DNA of 64,000 nt from Jacaranda mimosifolia (taxonomy: Eukaryota > Streptophyta > Magnoliopsida > Lamiales > Bignoniaceae): assembly GCA_018894105.1 (NCBI GenBank), contig CM032125.1, positions 930,001 through 994,000 on the forward strand, given 5' to 3'. Below the pieces are notes generated by a model. It was not told where the DNA came from and ran no database searches. It worked only from the letters and a program-made list of their open reading frames with translations. Positions 45,906-56,060 of the stretch are shown in pieces; within the stretch, counting starts at the first letter, position 1; every line of letters begins with the position of its first letter. A program made the translations under genes and the position numbers.

Positions 45906-48761
45906 TTATTCAACTTTTAGATTGAACGGGTGTGTAGTTCTAACCTCATCAGAAGCTGAGGAATCACTTCTCCAAGTATCAACCACACGAACTTGAAGGG
46001 CATCATTTCCCATACTTTCTTGTTCCTCTTGTATACGATTGGCTGACTCCACGATAGATTCATTCCTATCATCCACCTCAATGAGTTCAAGTGTTGGAAT
46101 TTCTCCTATATCATCTGGAATCTCACTCAGATTCCCACAACGATAAATCACTAGGCACTTGAGGCTTGGAAAGTGGCTACTGTCAGTTATCCATTCCTCT
46201 AGATTTGTTAGGTGAATTAGCAGAAATTTCAATCGAGGAAATTCACCTTCACTTGTTTCCCATTTGCATCCATAGAAAGCATAATATCTTAGTTTAAGCA
46301 CTTCAAGATTAGGTAAGGAACCAACAAGCGACATATCTTCCCATCGAAGTCCCAGACCAACCAAGGTTAACTTTTTCAGGGTTGTTGGAAAAGCAGGATT
46401 AAGCTTTCCCTGAAGAGAACCTACATATACCTCTAACTTTAGCTTTTCAAGTTGACGTAGATGGACAAGATTATCAAGGTGAATGTCTTGAACATATTCT
46501 TCTGTCCTATAAATGATTCCCAATTTCTTCAAGTTTGGAATCATTTCCAGGATCTCTTCAGTACAGTTAAAATCTTGTACTCCTAAAAGTGTGTGCAAGT
46601 TTTCTAAAGGAAAAGTTAGAGCTCCTTCTGGAATATCAGGTAAGGGACCATAAAATATTAGATTCCTTAATTGTGGCATCCTCCAAATTCCCATTGGCAA
46701 ATGTACATGGAGGAATCCGCCAAGTGCTTGTTGAATGAACAAGGTTTGAAGATTCTGAAGGTTTAATATAGATGGAGGAACAACAAAATCTGCTGCAGCA
46801 GGAAAAGCAAGGTACCTTAAACAAATCAGCTCAAATACTTCAGCAGGGATCTTCAAAATTAGGAACTTTCCATAATGAGTAACAAGACTAATCACATCCA
46901 ACACCCTGAGCAATCTAAATTTCCTAAAAGAGCTGAGTGAACTTCCATCAAGGCTGAAGCATATAATAGTACGGATGGATGAGCGATAAATGTTAAGCCT
47001 GTTCAAACGAGAAAAAGTAATACTTATGCGGTGCGGGTTTCGCATGCTTTTAATTAGAGAATTCTTATAAGCATGCCCATCCGTAAAATTTAGAAAAAAC
47101 TTCTCTTCTTGTGCTTTTCTTATGCATAAGTCCCGCACGAGGTCATGGACGCCGCAAATTTTGGCTTTGCCATTAGTCTTCCTTCTACTGACCAAGACAA
47201 GACTTCTCTTCACAAGATCCTCCACATACTCTTCTGCCACCTCCTCAGAACTTTTAGATTCACTGGGTTTTGAAAAACCCTCAGCCACCCATAATTTGAT
47301 GAGTTTGGATACACGAATTTCATGATCTTCTTCAAAGCCTCCCATATATAGAAAACACGATCTCAAATGATGAGGCAAGTTAATGTAACTCAAAGATAGT
47401 ATCTTTGCAAACAACTCCTCATTTGTATTCCTGATAGCTAAATTTATATTTTTTGCAATATTCTCCCAGGATTCTCGAGTCTTATCAATAATGGACAATA
47501 ATCCTGCAATTACAACGATTGCAAGGGGTAGTCCTCTGGTGCTTCTTGCTATTGTCATTCCAACAGTTTCCAATTCAGGTGGACAGAGATTTTGTCCTCC
47601 AAACACCTTTTTCTGAAGCAACTTCCAACTTTGATCCACATCCATGAAATGCATCTCATGGAGAGGGTTAGAAGAGTTGGGATAAGCAGCCACATCAGAT
47701 AGCCTTGTGGTTAATATGATTCGACTTCCATTACAGTCATCAGGAAATATCATCTTTACTTCATCCCAAACCTTTGTACTCCAAATATCATCAATTACAA
47801 TGAGATACCTCCTTCCCTTCAATCTTTTGTACACAATTTCTTCCATTGATTCATTTTTCTCCCCAGAATTTTCTGCATTCATGGCCACTAGGAGGGTGAA
47901 AAGAATTTCTTGTGTATTAAAATCTTGTGATATTGTGACCCAAGCTTGAATATCGAAGCGTTCCACAATTGCTAGATCATGATAGGCATTTCTAGCAAGA
48001 GTAGTTTTGCCAATACCTCCCATACCGAAGATTGGTATGACTTGGAGTTTGGATGATTCTCCACATAATCGAGCCTTTATTGCCATCAAGTCGTCGTCAA
48101 GACCAATCACGTCTCCATCTTTGCTGGTGGGTTCAATTACCCTTGACGATGAAGTAGCAACAGAAGAATACCCATTACTGGGTTGTGCATCTTCGGTTGT
48201 GGTGCTATTCTTGATCTGCATCGCCTCTCTCGCCACTTTTTCCAACTCTTTGAAATTAAAATGAGGCCTAAGTTTCGTATAGATGCCACCTTTTCTTCCT
48301 TGGAGCCATATAAACATGCCTTTCAGAAGCTGCGAAAACTTAGCACTTTCAGGCCCTGCAGTCGACTTAGAGATACAATATAGCCGAATTTGTTTCAACA
48401 TAAAAGATTCAATAATATCTTCTGCTTCACTTGCTACATCCCTAATTCGTCCTTCCAAAGTTTTGGCTTTCCCTGGAAAATCTTCAAGAAAAGCTTTCAA
48501 ACAGGTAATGTATTCGTTGGATGATATAATTTGTTGTTTTTCGTGAAGAGAAATGGAGTATTGATCATGATGGTGTAGTAATTTGTCAATAGTTTGTTCA
48601 ACTGAAACAAGAGCAGCATAAGCCATCTCTGATATTTCAAATTGAAATAAAGGAAGAATAACAAGGGCTATCAGAGAGAGAGAGAGAGAGAGGAGAAACA
48701 AATTCAGAGAGAAAACTGATTGACCAAACTTTAAGAACCTGGTTTCATTTTCTAGAGCCAT
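45906..48761 (-). CDS. R1-like CC-NB-ARC-LRR disease resistance protein, apparently intact
   Basis: Single exon, 951 codons from the ATG at 48761; the family's usual start (MAYAALVSVEQTIDKLL) is the in-frame ATG at 48626, which I prefer (906 codons). In 951-residue numbering: Rx-type coiled coil ~46-125 with EAEDIIESF (112-120); linker to ~215; P-loop GMGGIGKTT 246-254; kinase 2 LIVIDDIW 320-327; RNBS-B GSRIILTTR 345-353; GLPL 410-413; RNBS-D CFLYMGGF 469-476; VHD in place of MHD (538-540); irregular LRRs ~600-900. Such proteins are cytosolic or nuclear ATP/ADP switches that trigger immunity and cell death on pathogen detection. All NB-ARC motifs are present and the frame is open, so it may be functional; the effector recognised cannot be told. 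It is the only intact member of a same-strand cluster that includes 10204-11137, 11945-28298 and 30090-30530. Confidence 0.93.
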   Translation of the reverse strand: MALENETRFLKFGQSVFSLNLFLLSLSLSLIALVILPLFQFEISEMAYAALVSVEQTIDKLLHHHDQYSISLHEKQQIISSNEYITCLKAFLEDFPGKAKTLEGRIRDVASEAEDIIESFMLKQIRLYCISKSTAGPESAKFSQLLKGMFIWLQGRKGGIYTKLRPHFNFKELEKVAREAMQIKNSTTTEDAQPSNGYSSVATSSSRVIEPTSKDGDVIGLDDDLMAIKARLCGESSKLQVIPIFGMGGIGKTTLARNAYHDLAIVERFDIQAWVTISQDFNTQEILFTLLVAMNAENSGEKNESMEEIVYKRLKGRRYLIVIDDIWSTKVWDEVKMIFPDDCNGSRIILTTRLSDVAAYPNSSNPLHEMHFMDVDQSWKLLQKKVFGGQNLCPPELETVGMTIARSTRGLPLAIVVIAGLLSIIDKTRESWENIAKNINLAIRNTNEELFAKILSLSYINLPHHLRSCFLYMGGFEEDHEIRVSKLIKLWVAEGFSKPSESKSSEEVAEEYVEDLVKRSLVLVSRRKTNGKAKICGVHDLVRDLCIRKAQEEKFFLNFTDGHAYKNSLIKSMRNPHRISITFSRLNRLNIYRSSIRTIICFSLDGSSLSSFRKFRLLRVLDVISLVTHYGKFLILKIPAEVFELICLRYLAFPAAADFVVPPSILNLQNLQTLFIQQALGGFLHVHLPMGIWRMPQLRNLIFYGPLPDIPEGALTFPLENLHTLLGVQDFNCTEEILEMIPNLKKLGIIYRTEEYVQDIHLDNLVHLRQLEKLKLEVYVGSLQGKLNPAFPTTLKKLTLVGLGLRWEDMSLVGSLPNLEVLKLRYYAFYGCKWETSEGEFPRLKFLLIHLTNLEEWITDSSHFPSLKCLVIYRCGNLSEIPDDIGEIPTLELIEVDDRNESIVESANRIQEEQESMGNDALQVRVVDTWRSDSSASDEVRTTHPFNLKVE
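48673..48692. repeat. (GA)n microsatellite in the NLR 5' region
   Basis: Ten GA units. On the coding strand they read CTCTCT and would encode LSLSLSL in the N-terminal extension if the upstream ATG at 48761 were used. Confidence 0.9.
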
Positions 48762-49461
48762 TTTTAATTTTTAGTAAAAACATATAGTAAAAAGTTAACT
48801 AAAAAGGTGTTTTGAAATTAGAATTGTGTTTGGATGCATTGTTTAATTAAAATTGTAAGTTTATATATTTGTGAAAATGATATGTATTTGGATGTTTTTG
48901 TATTTTTTAATTTAAATTGATGATGTAATGTATAATTGTTTGAAAAAATAATTTTATAATTTAAATTTGAATTTTTGTGGTGAATATTGTTTGAGAAATT
49001 TTAAAAAGATAAAAAAGCAGATATAGGTAACAATAGAGGAAAATATGGATGAAAATGAAGAGAGAATATAAAAAGGAATATTTTGAGAATAAAAATATAT
49101 GAGAAAATAATATAGAAGTTGATAGTTTTTTATTTTTATTTTCAAAAAATAAAAATGGAATTTGAAAATGAAAACGAACAGGCGTCTTCTCGTTCAAACT
49201 ATGTACAGAGTCTCATTGTTAATTATCAGTCAACAAAGTGTTGTGGAATTGGTCTAAGGTATCAATGTCCTTTTGAATCTTTATTATCATTGATCAGTGT
49301 GAAATCTGAATCACCCAAATAAAATGCATATAAATATATTTTCTTTTAGTTAGGTTTCAAGAAGTGGTTTTGTTCTTGTTCAAGAAGTTAAAATATTTAT
49401 AATATTTATAAATATCTTTTTAGCTTTTAAAAAGTGGTTTTATTCATTCACAACTATCTAA
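48762..49461. other. Immediate upstream region of the intact NLR
   Basis: AT-rich. 48810-49190 begins with 'gtgttttgaaattagaattg' and ends with 'gaaaatgaaaacgaacaggc', which may be a decayed MITE, but the ends do not pair well enough to call. A core promoter on the minus strand is expected here; no clear TATA box was fixed. Confidence 0.4.
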
Positions 49462-49800
49462 GAGCCTGTTTGGTTTTATTTCCAAACCCCTTTCCAATAA
49501 TTTTATTATTTCAAAAATAGAAATCATTACTTTTTAAAAAAATTCATCTAACATAATTTCAATTTTCATTTTCAAAACACATTCTCTAATAACCTATATA
49601 TCTTTTCACAATAATTTATGTATTTTCTCTCTCTATTTCACTATTTCTATCTCTCCACCTACAACCTGCATAATTATTACATTTTCAAATATTTCATCCA
49701 AATACATTTTCATTTCAACATCACATCACATAATTAATTCTCACCATTTTAGAAATAATGAAAATAAAAATTGAAAATGGAAATAAAACCAAACAGGCCC
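49462..49800. mobile_element. Tourist-like MITE
   Basis: 339 bases with inverted ends: 'gagcctgtttggttttattt' at left and 'aaataaaaccaaacaggccc' at right. TAA and TTA trinucleotides adjoin the left and right ends, in keeping with the TWA targets of PIF/Harbinger elements. AT-rich, no coding. Confidence 0.8.
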
Positions 49801-50160
49801 TTAAGTGTCAGTTTGTCTTTGTTTTCAAAGCTCATTTTTATTTTCTCCTGAAGAAAACCATCAATTTCTCTCCTATTTTTACAAATATTTTCATTTTCAA
49901 CATATTTTTCCAAACTTCCTATTGTACTCTCTCTTAATTTTCACTTTTCATTTTTTTCCTACTCAATTTTGCATTACTTTTAATGCAAAACACTATATTT
50001 TTCAAATACATCTCATATTTAACCCAACATAATCATTATATTTTTAAAAAAATCTCGAAACAATAATTTATTTTTAGAAGTACATTTATAACTAATTTTT
50101 CACTATTTTTTTCATTAAAAAATGAAAATGCCTCCAAAAAACAAATCCAAAAGGTCCCTA
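49801..50160. mobile_element. Second MITE abutting the first
   Basis: Inverted ends with weaker pairing: 'agtgtcagtttgtctttgtt' at left; right (reversed) 'gggaccttttggatttgttt', continuing into 'cattttcatttt'. It starts at the base after the first MITE's end and ends at 'gtccctaa'. Non-coding. Confidence 0.5.
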
Positions 50161-50284
50161 AATGAATATGTGTTTGTATATTAATCACTTGTAAGAAACA
50201 CAAAAGTTGTATTTAAAAAATATAGTTTACAACCTGCATAAGATGAATAAAACTATAATAATTCTTTTTTTCCAAATAAAAAAA

Positions 50285-50640
50285 GAATGACTTGCAAGAA
50301 CATTCAAGTTTAATTTCAATATATTACTTTGTTATACTACATAAGCATTTTTGCAACGCCTCGTATAAAAATGTAAAACTGAATATTTTAATTTGCAGAA
50401 CTTATAATAAATTATGCAACCTGGGGGTTGCATAAATTTTGTTCTTAGATAAAATGACACTATCTCACCAATGAAGATCTTTTTTTTTTTTAAATTGAAT
50501 ATATCCAACTTGTCATTCTTAACTACAAAATCATCGTGACAACCAAGAAAAGCACATGCCAGCCTAGTAAATTAAGTTGTTATAAAATGTTAAAAAGTCT
50601 ACTCCAAAATAGATAAACAAAAATTATTTATTTTCGTGGG
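50285..50640. repeat. NLR-upstream module, copy D
   Basis: 50287-50365 matches 11138-11220 ('gaatgac.ttgca.gaacattcaagtttaatttca', then 'ga/tactacat..gcattt'). 50480-50640 matches 28505-28920 in short blocks. It lies ~1.6 kb upstream of the intact NLR start. Confidence 0.55.
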
Positions 50641-50996
50641 AACATGTGCATGGGTCCAAGTGCCAAGTGTGTTTATATTAAATACAAAAATATATAGGTA
50701 ATATTTTATTATAAATTGTATATTTTGTATTATTATTTTGAGAGAATGAATTTTAGGAGTGTATATTTTGTTATAAAGGTCATATTTGATTATTATTATA
50801 ACGAATGTTTGTTCGTATTTTGGGAAATAGCTAGAAAATTATTTTGGAAAGTTTTAATATGTTTGTTTATGTTTTGAGAGGAGACATTTTTTACTGTAGC
50901 GGTCAAACCGATGTTTTCTTGTTGGATTTTTGGGTGAAAATGAAATTGACTAATTTTTTACAACAAGAATAATAATAAAATATATAATATATAGGG

Positions 50997-52112
50997 GAAA
51001 ATATAATTTTAGTCCTCAAATATAATCACTTATTCGCTTTTAGTCCCTATACAACCTTGAGTTACGCTTTTTGTCATAAAATTGTCATTTTTTTTTAACA
51101 ATTTTCATCATTGCCGTTACTTTAGGCATCAAAACTAATGGAAATTGGTCACATGACTGAGAAAATTATAATTTTGGTCCTTGAACATAGTCACTTATTC
51201 GCTTTTCGTTCTTAAATAATTTCGAGTTACATTTTTTGTCCTCAAACTACCATTTTTTTTACGAATTCCATCATTACCATTACTTGTGCCATTAAAGCCG
51301 ACAGAAAGTGGCCATGTGACATGCACATGACCACTCTTGCAGGGAAAACAACAAATTTCTTAGGGTTCTTTCAACTTCACCAGTTTACATCTTTGCCATC
51401 TTTCAATACCTTGTTATAACATGCCAACAACTGCTTGGAGACTAAAAATCTTGAAATATCAAGAAAGACTAGTACGTTATTGCAGAAAAAGATTAATTCA
51501 AGGATAATTAAAAAAGAGAATGATAGAGAGAAGGATATGAGCTGATAATGAGTTGAAAGCTAGCTCTTGCAAATGGGTACAAAAATGACTCTTACTCAAG
51601 CAGACAATAAAGACGGATAAGAGAGATACTATATGTGTGGAAAACTTGTCTCTCTGGTAGAAATGGAGGATCAAAGATCAAAATTCCAAGCTTGGGGAGA
51701 AATGGAGGGTCAATTTTATTTGAAATTGGGAAATAAATGAAGTTACCCACTGGTTTGAAGTTTTCTTCATGCAAGAGTGGTCATGTGCGTGTCACATGAC
51801 CACTTTATGTCAGCTTTAACGGCACAAATAAGGGCGATGATGGAATTCGTTAAAAAAAAAGACAGTTTGAGGATCAAAAATGTAATTCGAAATTATTTAA
51901 GGACAAAAAGTGAATAAGTGACTATGTTCAAGGACCAAAATTATAATTTTCCCAGTCACATGCAATTTTCGTTTGTTTTGATGCTTGAAGCAATGACAAG
52001 GACGAAAATTGTTAAAAAAATGACAATTTGAGGACCAAAATTATAACTCAAAATTATTTAGGGACGAAAAGCAAGTGACTATGTTCAAAGACCAAAATTA
52101 TAATTTTTCCTG
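50997..52112. mobile_element. Long-inverted-repeat element (outer)
   Basis: Left arm 50997-51158 and right arm 51954-52112 are reverse complements with substitutions ('aattttagtcctcaaatata' against 'tatgttcaaagaccaaaatt', 'aacaattttcatcattgccgt', 'gcatcaaaac'). Non-coding. The middle is filled by another element of the same kind. Confidence 0.78.
51156..51955. mobile_element. Long-inverted-repeat element (inner, same family)
   Basis: Arms begin 'gagaaaattataattttggt' and end 'accaaaattataattttccc'. Pairing continues for ~190 bases each side through 'cacttattcgcttttcg', 'aattccatcatt', 'ggtcatgtgacatgcacatgaccactcttgca'-type blocks. The unpaired core (51347-51768) looks unlike the arms. 'gtcacatg' occurs at both junctions and may be its target duplication. 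Confidence 0.72.
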
Positions 52113-53010
52113 ATATATATGTATACATATATATTAAAAAAATGAGGAAGTTTTGGAGATAATTGCGGATAAAAGAGCGTATTTTGGAAAACTTAGTTTC
52201 GCATTTTGGAGGACAAAATGGTGTGTGTTTGGTTACATTTTTGCAAAATAATTTTGTTTTGCCAAAATTTAACCAAACATAACTTATGTTTTACTCCATG
52301 TTTGGAAAAATTTGCTTTCTTCTCCATCTTTTACTCCATGTTTTATGATAAACTTGCAGTAAGACATGAAGGACAAAAGATATATTTATAAGCTACTTTC
52401 TTATGACAATTCACTGGACAAGTAACAAGATATATTTATATAACTACAGGTTGGCTAGGGCTTGATGACCATTGAATTTTCTTAATATTCTATATCCCTT
52501 AAAAAATTGATATGTGTATAAATAATATTTTTTTAAATTATTGATAATTAAGTTAATTTATTAAATTAAACTTTTTTAATTAAATTAAAGCCGAATAATT
52601 TTAAATGTGAAATCTTTTATTATTCTTATTAAAAATTTATGTACAATTAAAAATCAAAATCAAATTACATACATAAATAGATAAAAAAATAAAAGTGGAT
52701 TTAATAATTTTAAATTAGGCAAACAGACCCTCATTATAATTAAAAACCCCATCAAAGAGCCTCATTTTTTAACCCCAAATTCAACCCTCCTTAAATACCC
52801 CCAAATTCAACACTCACAACCTCTCTGGCCACTGTCCCAAGCCTCCAACGGCCACCGCCGTAACGACAGTAACCCCTCCACCAGTACCATCACAACCGTC
52901 TCGAATGACATCTTTGTTCCCAACCCAAGTGGCAAGCTTTACGAGTAGTACTCCATTTGCCACATGAATTTTCTCACTGGCCAAGCTTTAAGCAGGCATA
53001 AGCACATTCA
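52113..53010. other. Spacer with a possible MADS-box scrap
   Basis: AT-rich to 52700, then CA-rich DNA like a plant 5' leader (52730-52900). Near 52910-52954 one frame reads IFVPNPSGKLYE followed by a stop and YS, resembling the MADS-domain end (FSP.GKLYEYSS). It is too short for a firm call. It ends with ATTCA, the target duplication of the next element. Confidence 0.35.
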
Positions 53011-54549
53011 TGTCATGCCCCGAAATCAAACAATGTGCCTAGTCTTGAGGCATGAAACTCAATCCCAAATAAAATATATCACTTATCTATAATCATGATC
53101 TTAAATTTAAAAAAAAAAAAAAAAAAACTCCAACATTCGTAATAATTCAGATAATTCTAGCAACATAGAAACTCAAAATGCCTAATATTCTTCCCTCAAT
53201 TAGAAAATCATTAAAGGAGAAGAACTAATTTGCCAACATAGCAATTAAGCTAAAGCTACTGCAAAATTCTCATTTCAAAAGAAAACCTTCAATTTCGGTT
53301 CTCGTCAGAAGCAGGTTCAATATTCTCACTAGGGCTAAGACCTAAGTCTGCTAGAAGGAAACTAAAGAAGAAAATGAGTGTGAGTAAAAGACTCAGTGAA
53401 TACATAGTGTGTGCAATGTAAGTTCATGACTTTAACATGCTTTGTACAGTGAAAATATTTGAGAAAAGCAAAAGTGGAGACTAACAATTTAAATGCGATG
53501 ATCAGACAGTGTTTACTGTAGCCAGCCAACCTTATGACTCCCATCGCAATAGTCCCTTATTGCTTTGGACAAGGTGCGGTGCGACCTTATCAAAAAAATG
53601 TCAGAGCGTTTTCGAGAATTCCTACAACCCACCTCAGCCACAAACGGCTTATGTTGTACATTAGGGGGATTAAGTCATAGGGGCATGGGATCTAACCGGC
53701 AAGCCCACTATTGTCCGGTGAAGTCCCTTGCACACCCACATCAAGTTGGATCCAACTAACTGTAAAAGTAACAGTAACAATAACAGTAATTAGTTGATCA
53801 TCGAATTTAATTGCTAGTCTAAAAGCATTAAAATCATAAAGCGCATATTTTCTTGTATCAGAAAACAAAATAAATCATTTTTGTGCACAGTGAAATATAG
53901 TTATAGTGCAGCATATATTGAAAAGAAGTTTTATATAATGTGTTACTATATATATATATATATCCTTTTGGGTTTTAAAAAGTAACATCATATAGTAGTT
54001 ATAGGTTTAGGAACTCACCTTCAGGACTAATCCTAAAAGTCAATTACTTATATCAAAGTTAATTGGATCAGTAGTTGAGTTATCTGATTCATTAAATAAG
54101 CACATCAATCACAAATTTAACTGACTAAGAAGGCAAAATTTAATTACTTAGGACTAGCCTTGTGGGTGCTATAAGCCTGTAGTACCTTAAACCCAATAAT
54201 CCTAATTAGTACTAAAATAATTTTACTATATATATTTTTCTCATTAAAATCCATTCAAAATTCCAAAATTATAAGTAAGAAAATTAATCTCAATAAATTC
54301 TAAAACTAAATACTGAACAAATCTTAAAAATTCCTTCGTGTATATATATATATATATGAATACCTACTCTAAATAGGTTGTTGGTAAAATATATAAACGA
54401 GTACCAAAAAAAAATTAAACATACTATCCTGTCATACATATATATATACATATATATGACCAAATTCATATATATATATATATATACAAGATTAAGCATG
54501 CCTTCACATATATACATATATATCTTCATTGTCATCCTTCTGCAGTGGG

Positions 54550-56060
54550 TGATTTGATGATAATTCTAATGTTAGAACCTTTTTGAAATGGTTTTACCCT
54601 TTATCAACATGGATCAGAATGTTTAAAGTTCTTCAAATGCAACAGCTTGGGAAAACCAATAAAGGGATTTTGATTATCTATCTTCTTACCAGGAAAAGCT
54701 TTCCTCATATTATTAACCGTCCATATTTTTGTTCAGTCCAAGAATATGGAGTTTGCCCATATCTTCTTAACAAAGAATTCCATGAACATGGAAAGGATAT
54801 AAGAATTTTCCAGAAAACAATGGCATAACAAAACTCAACAATCCCTACCTAAATTTGGCCAAGATTTGAAGATGATGCTCCTTGGAACAGTTACCAGTTG
54901 AATATGTCCTACAACTTCAAGAAGATTCAAGAGCATATTTTGAGCAATTCTATTCCCAAATAAAAAAATCTACAGTAGATGATATGTGGGGAGATTGCAA
55001 AAATTGTTTTCAAAAAAATTGGAACCAATTGTCTAACTACATTTCTTCTCTCAGCCCAGGAATACAAAAATCCTGCAGACATTCCAAAAGGAAAAGGCAA
55101 AGATAATAGGCTTGGCAATGGGGCGGGTTTTCCTTAAATTCGAACCCGCCCAACACTTAAAAAAATATTTTGAAATCCGCCGAGCCCCACCCCACATTAA
55201 ATATGTAAAACCCACACCCACCCTACTCCACACCGTCAATTAATCTGCTCAATTTACAACAATTTAGTATAATTTTAAACAAAACAATAGCTGTCTTTAT
55301 AAATAAAAAAAAATTAAGACATAAAATCCAAATAATATTTTTTTGGGTATTGAGAAATGAGAGGATGAGGTGGGTTTGTTTCCTCAAAGAGTGAAGATGG
55401 ACGACGGGTGTTAAAAAATGAAGAGTTCAAGAGTATTGAATAGGATTAAGTAACTTAAGTTTTATTTTATATTTTTAAGAAATAATAATATACAATATAT
55501 ATATATCGGGGTGGGGTGGGGCAGGGCGAATTGGTCTTGAACCCGACCCCGCCTCATCTCGCACACAATTTGCACTAAAACCCATCCCGCCTAATGCGAA
55601 TTGGATTTTTTATCCACCCCATCAGAATGGGTTAAAATAGGTATCTAGAGGGTGGGTTTAAATTTCCAAGCCTAAGAGATTAGGAAGGGAAGTAGATATG
55701 TTAGTAGATTTCAGGGCCCCTATGAATTTGATGGTCAATGGTGGAAGAAGGCAGGACCATCTGCGGAACCTGAAAATCTGCGGGCACAAGTTCCATTCCA
55801 AAGTAATTTCAATTATGCTGAACGCTTCAGAGCAGGATTTTACATTTAAAGCAGCCTAAATTATTGTACTATATTTTGTCCGCTTTGTTTGATTATTGTA
55901 CTACCATGTATTATTGTCCTTACAAACCCTGTTGGACTATTATTGTACTGTTAATAGTTATGAATCCCCTCTATAAAAGAGGAGATTACTTATAAATTAC
56001 TTGTAAGTTTTAGCAAGAGCGAGTTTAGCAATTGCCTAGCATAAATAAAATTGTGTGAAC
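54550..56060 (+). pseudogene. Caulimovirid-like (endogenous pararetrovirus-type) fragment
   Basis: Two open stretches (54583-54828 and 54882-55106) in different frames, and a third after the MITE (55680-55855), look like pieces of one longer coding region ending near 55855. A non-coding stretch with a TATA box (TATAAAAG, 55972-55979) and a leader-like segment follows. A coding end followed by a strong promoter and leader fits the circular caulimovirid map, and the DNA interrupts the solo LTR. The coding pieces have frameshifts and stops and lack RT. The family call is inferred from layout and general look, not from a diagnostic motif; a retrotransposon fragment is the main alternative. It is broken, and no restored product is given. 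Confidence 0.35.
55107..55674. mobile_element. hAT-type MITE inside the virus-like fragment
   Basis: Ends TAGGCTTGGCAATGGGGCGG and (reversed) TAGGCTTGGAAATTTAAACC. Eight-base flanks AAAGATAA and AGAGATTA match at six of eight positions. Subterminal 'gggtggggtggggcggg'-type strings surround an AT-rich core. Its tips resemble those of the MITE at 39073-40044 (TAGGCCTG.CAATGGG). Confidence 0.72.

Noticed and set aside
46636..48546. Open frames on the plus strand and in other frames across the intact NLR
   Set aside because: They are shadows of the NLR coding sequence with no protein resemblance.
49801..50032. Phe/Ser-rich plus-strand frame
   Set aside because: It is inside a MITE of low-complexity AT-rich DNA.
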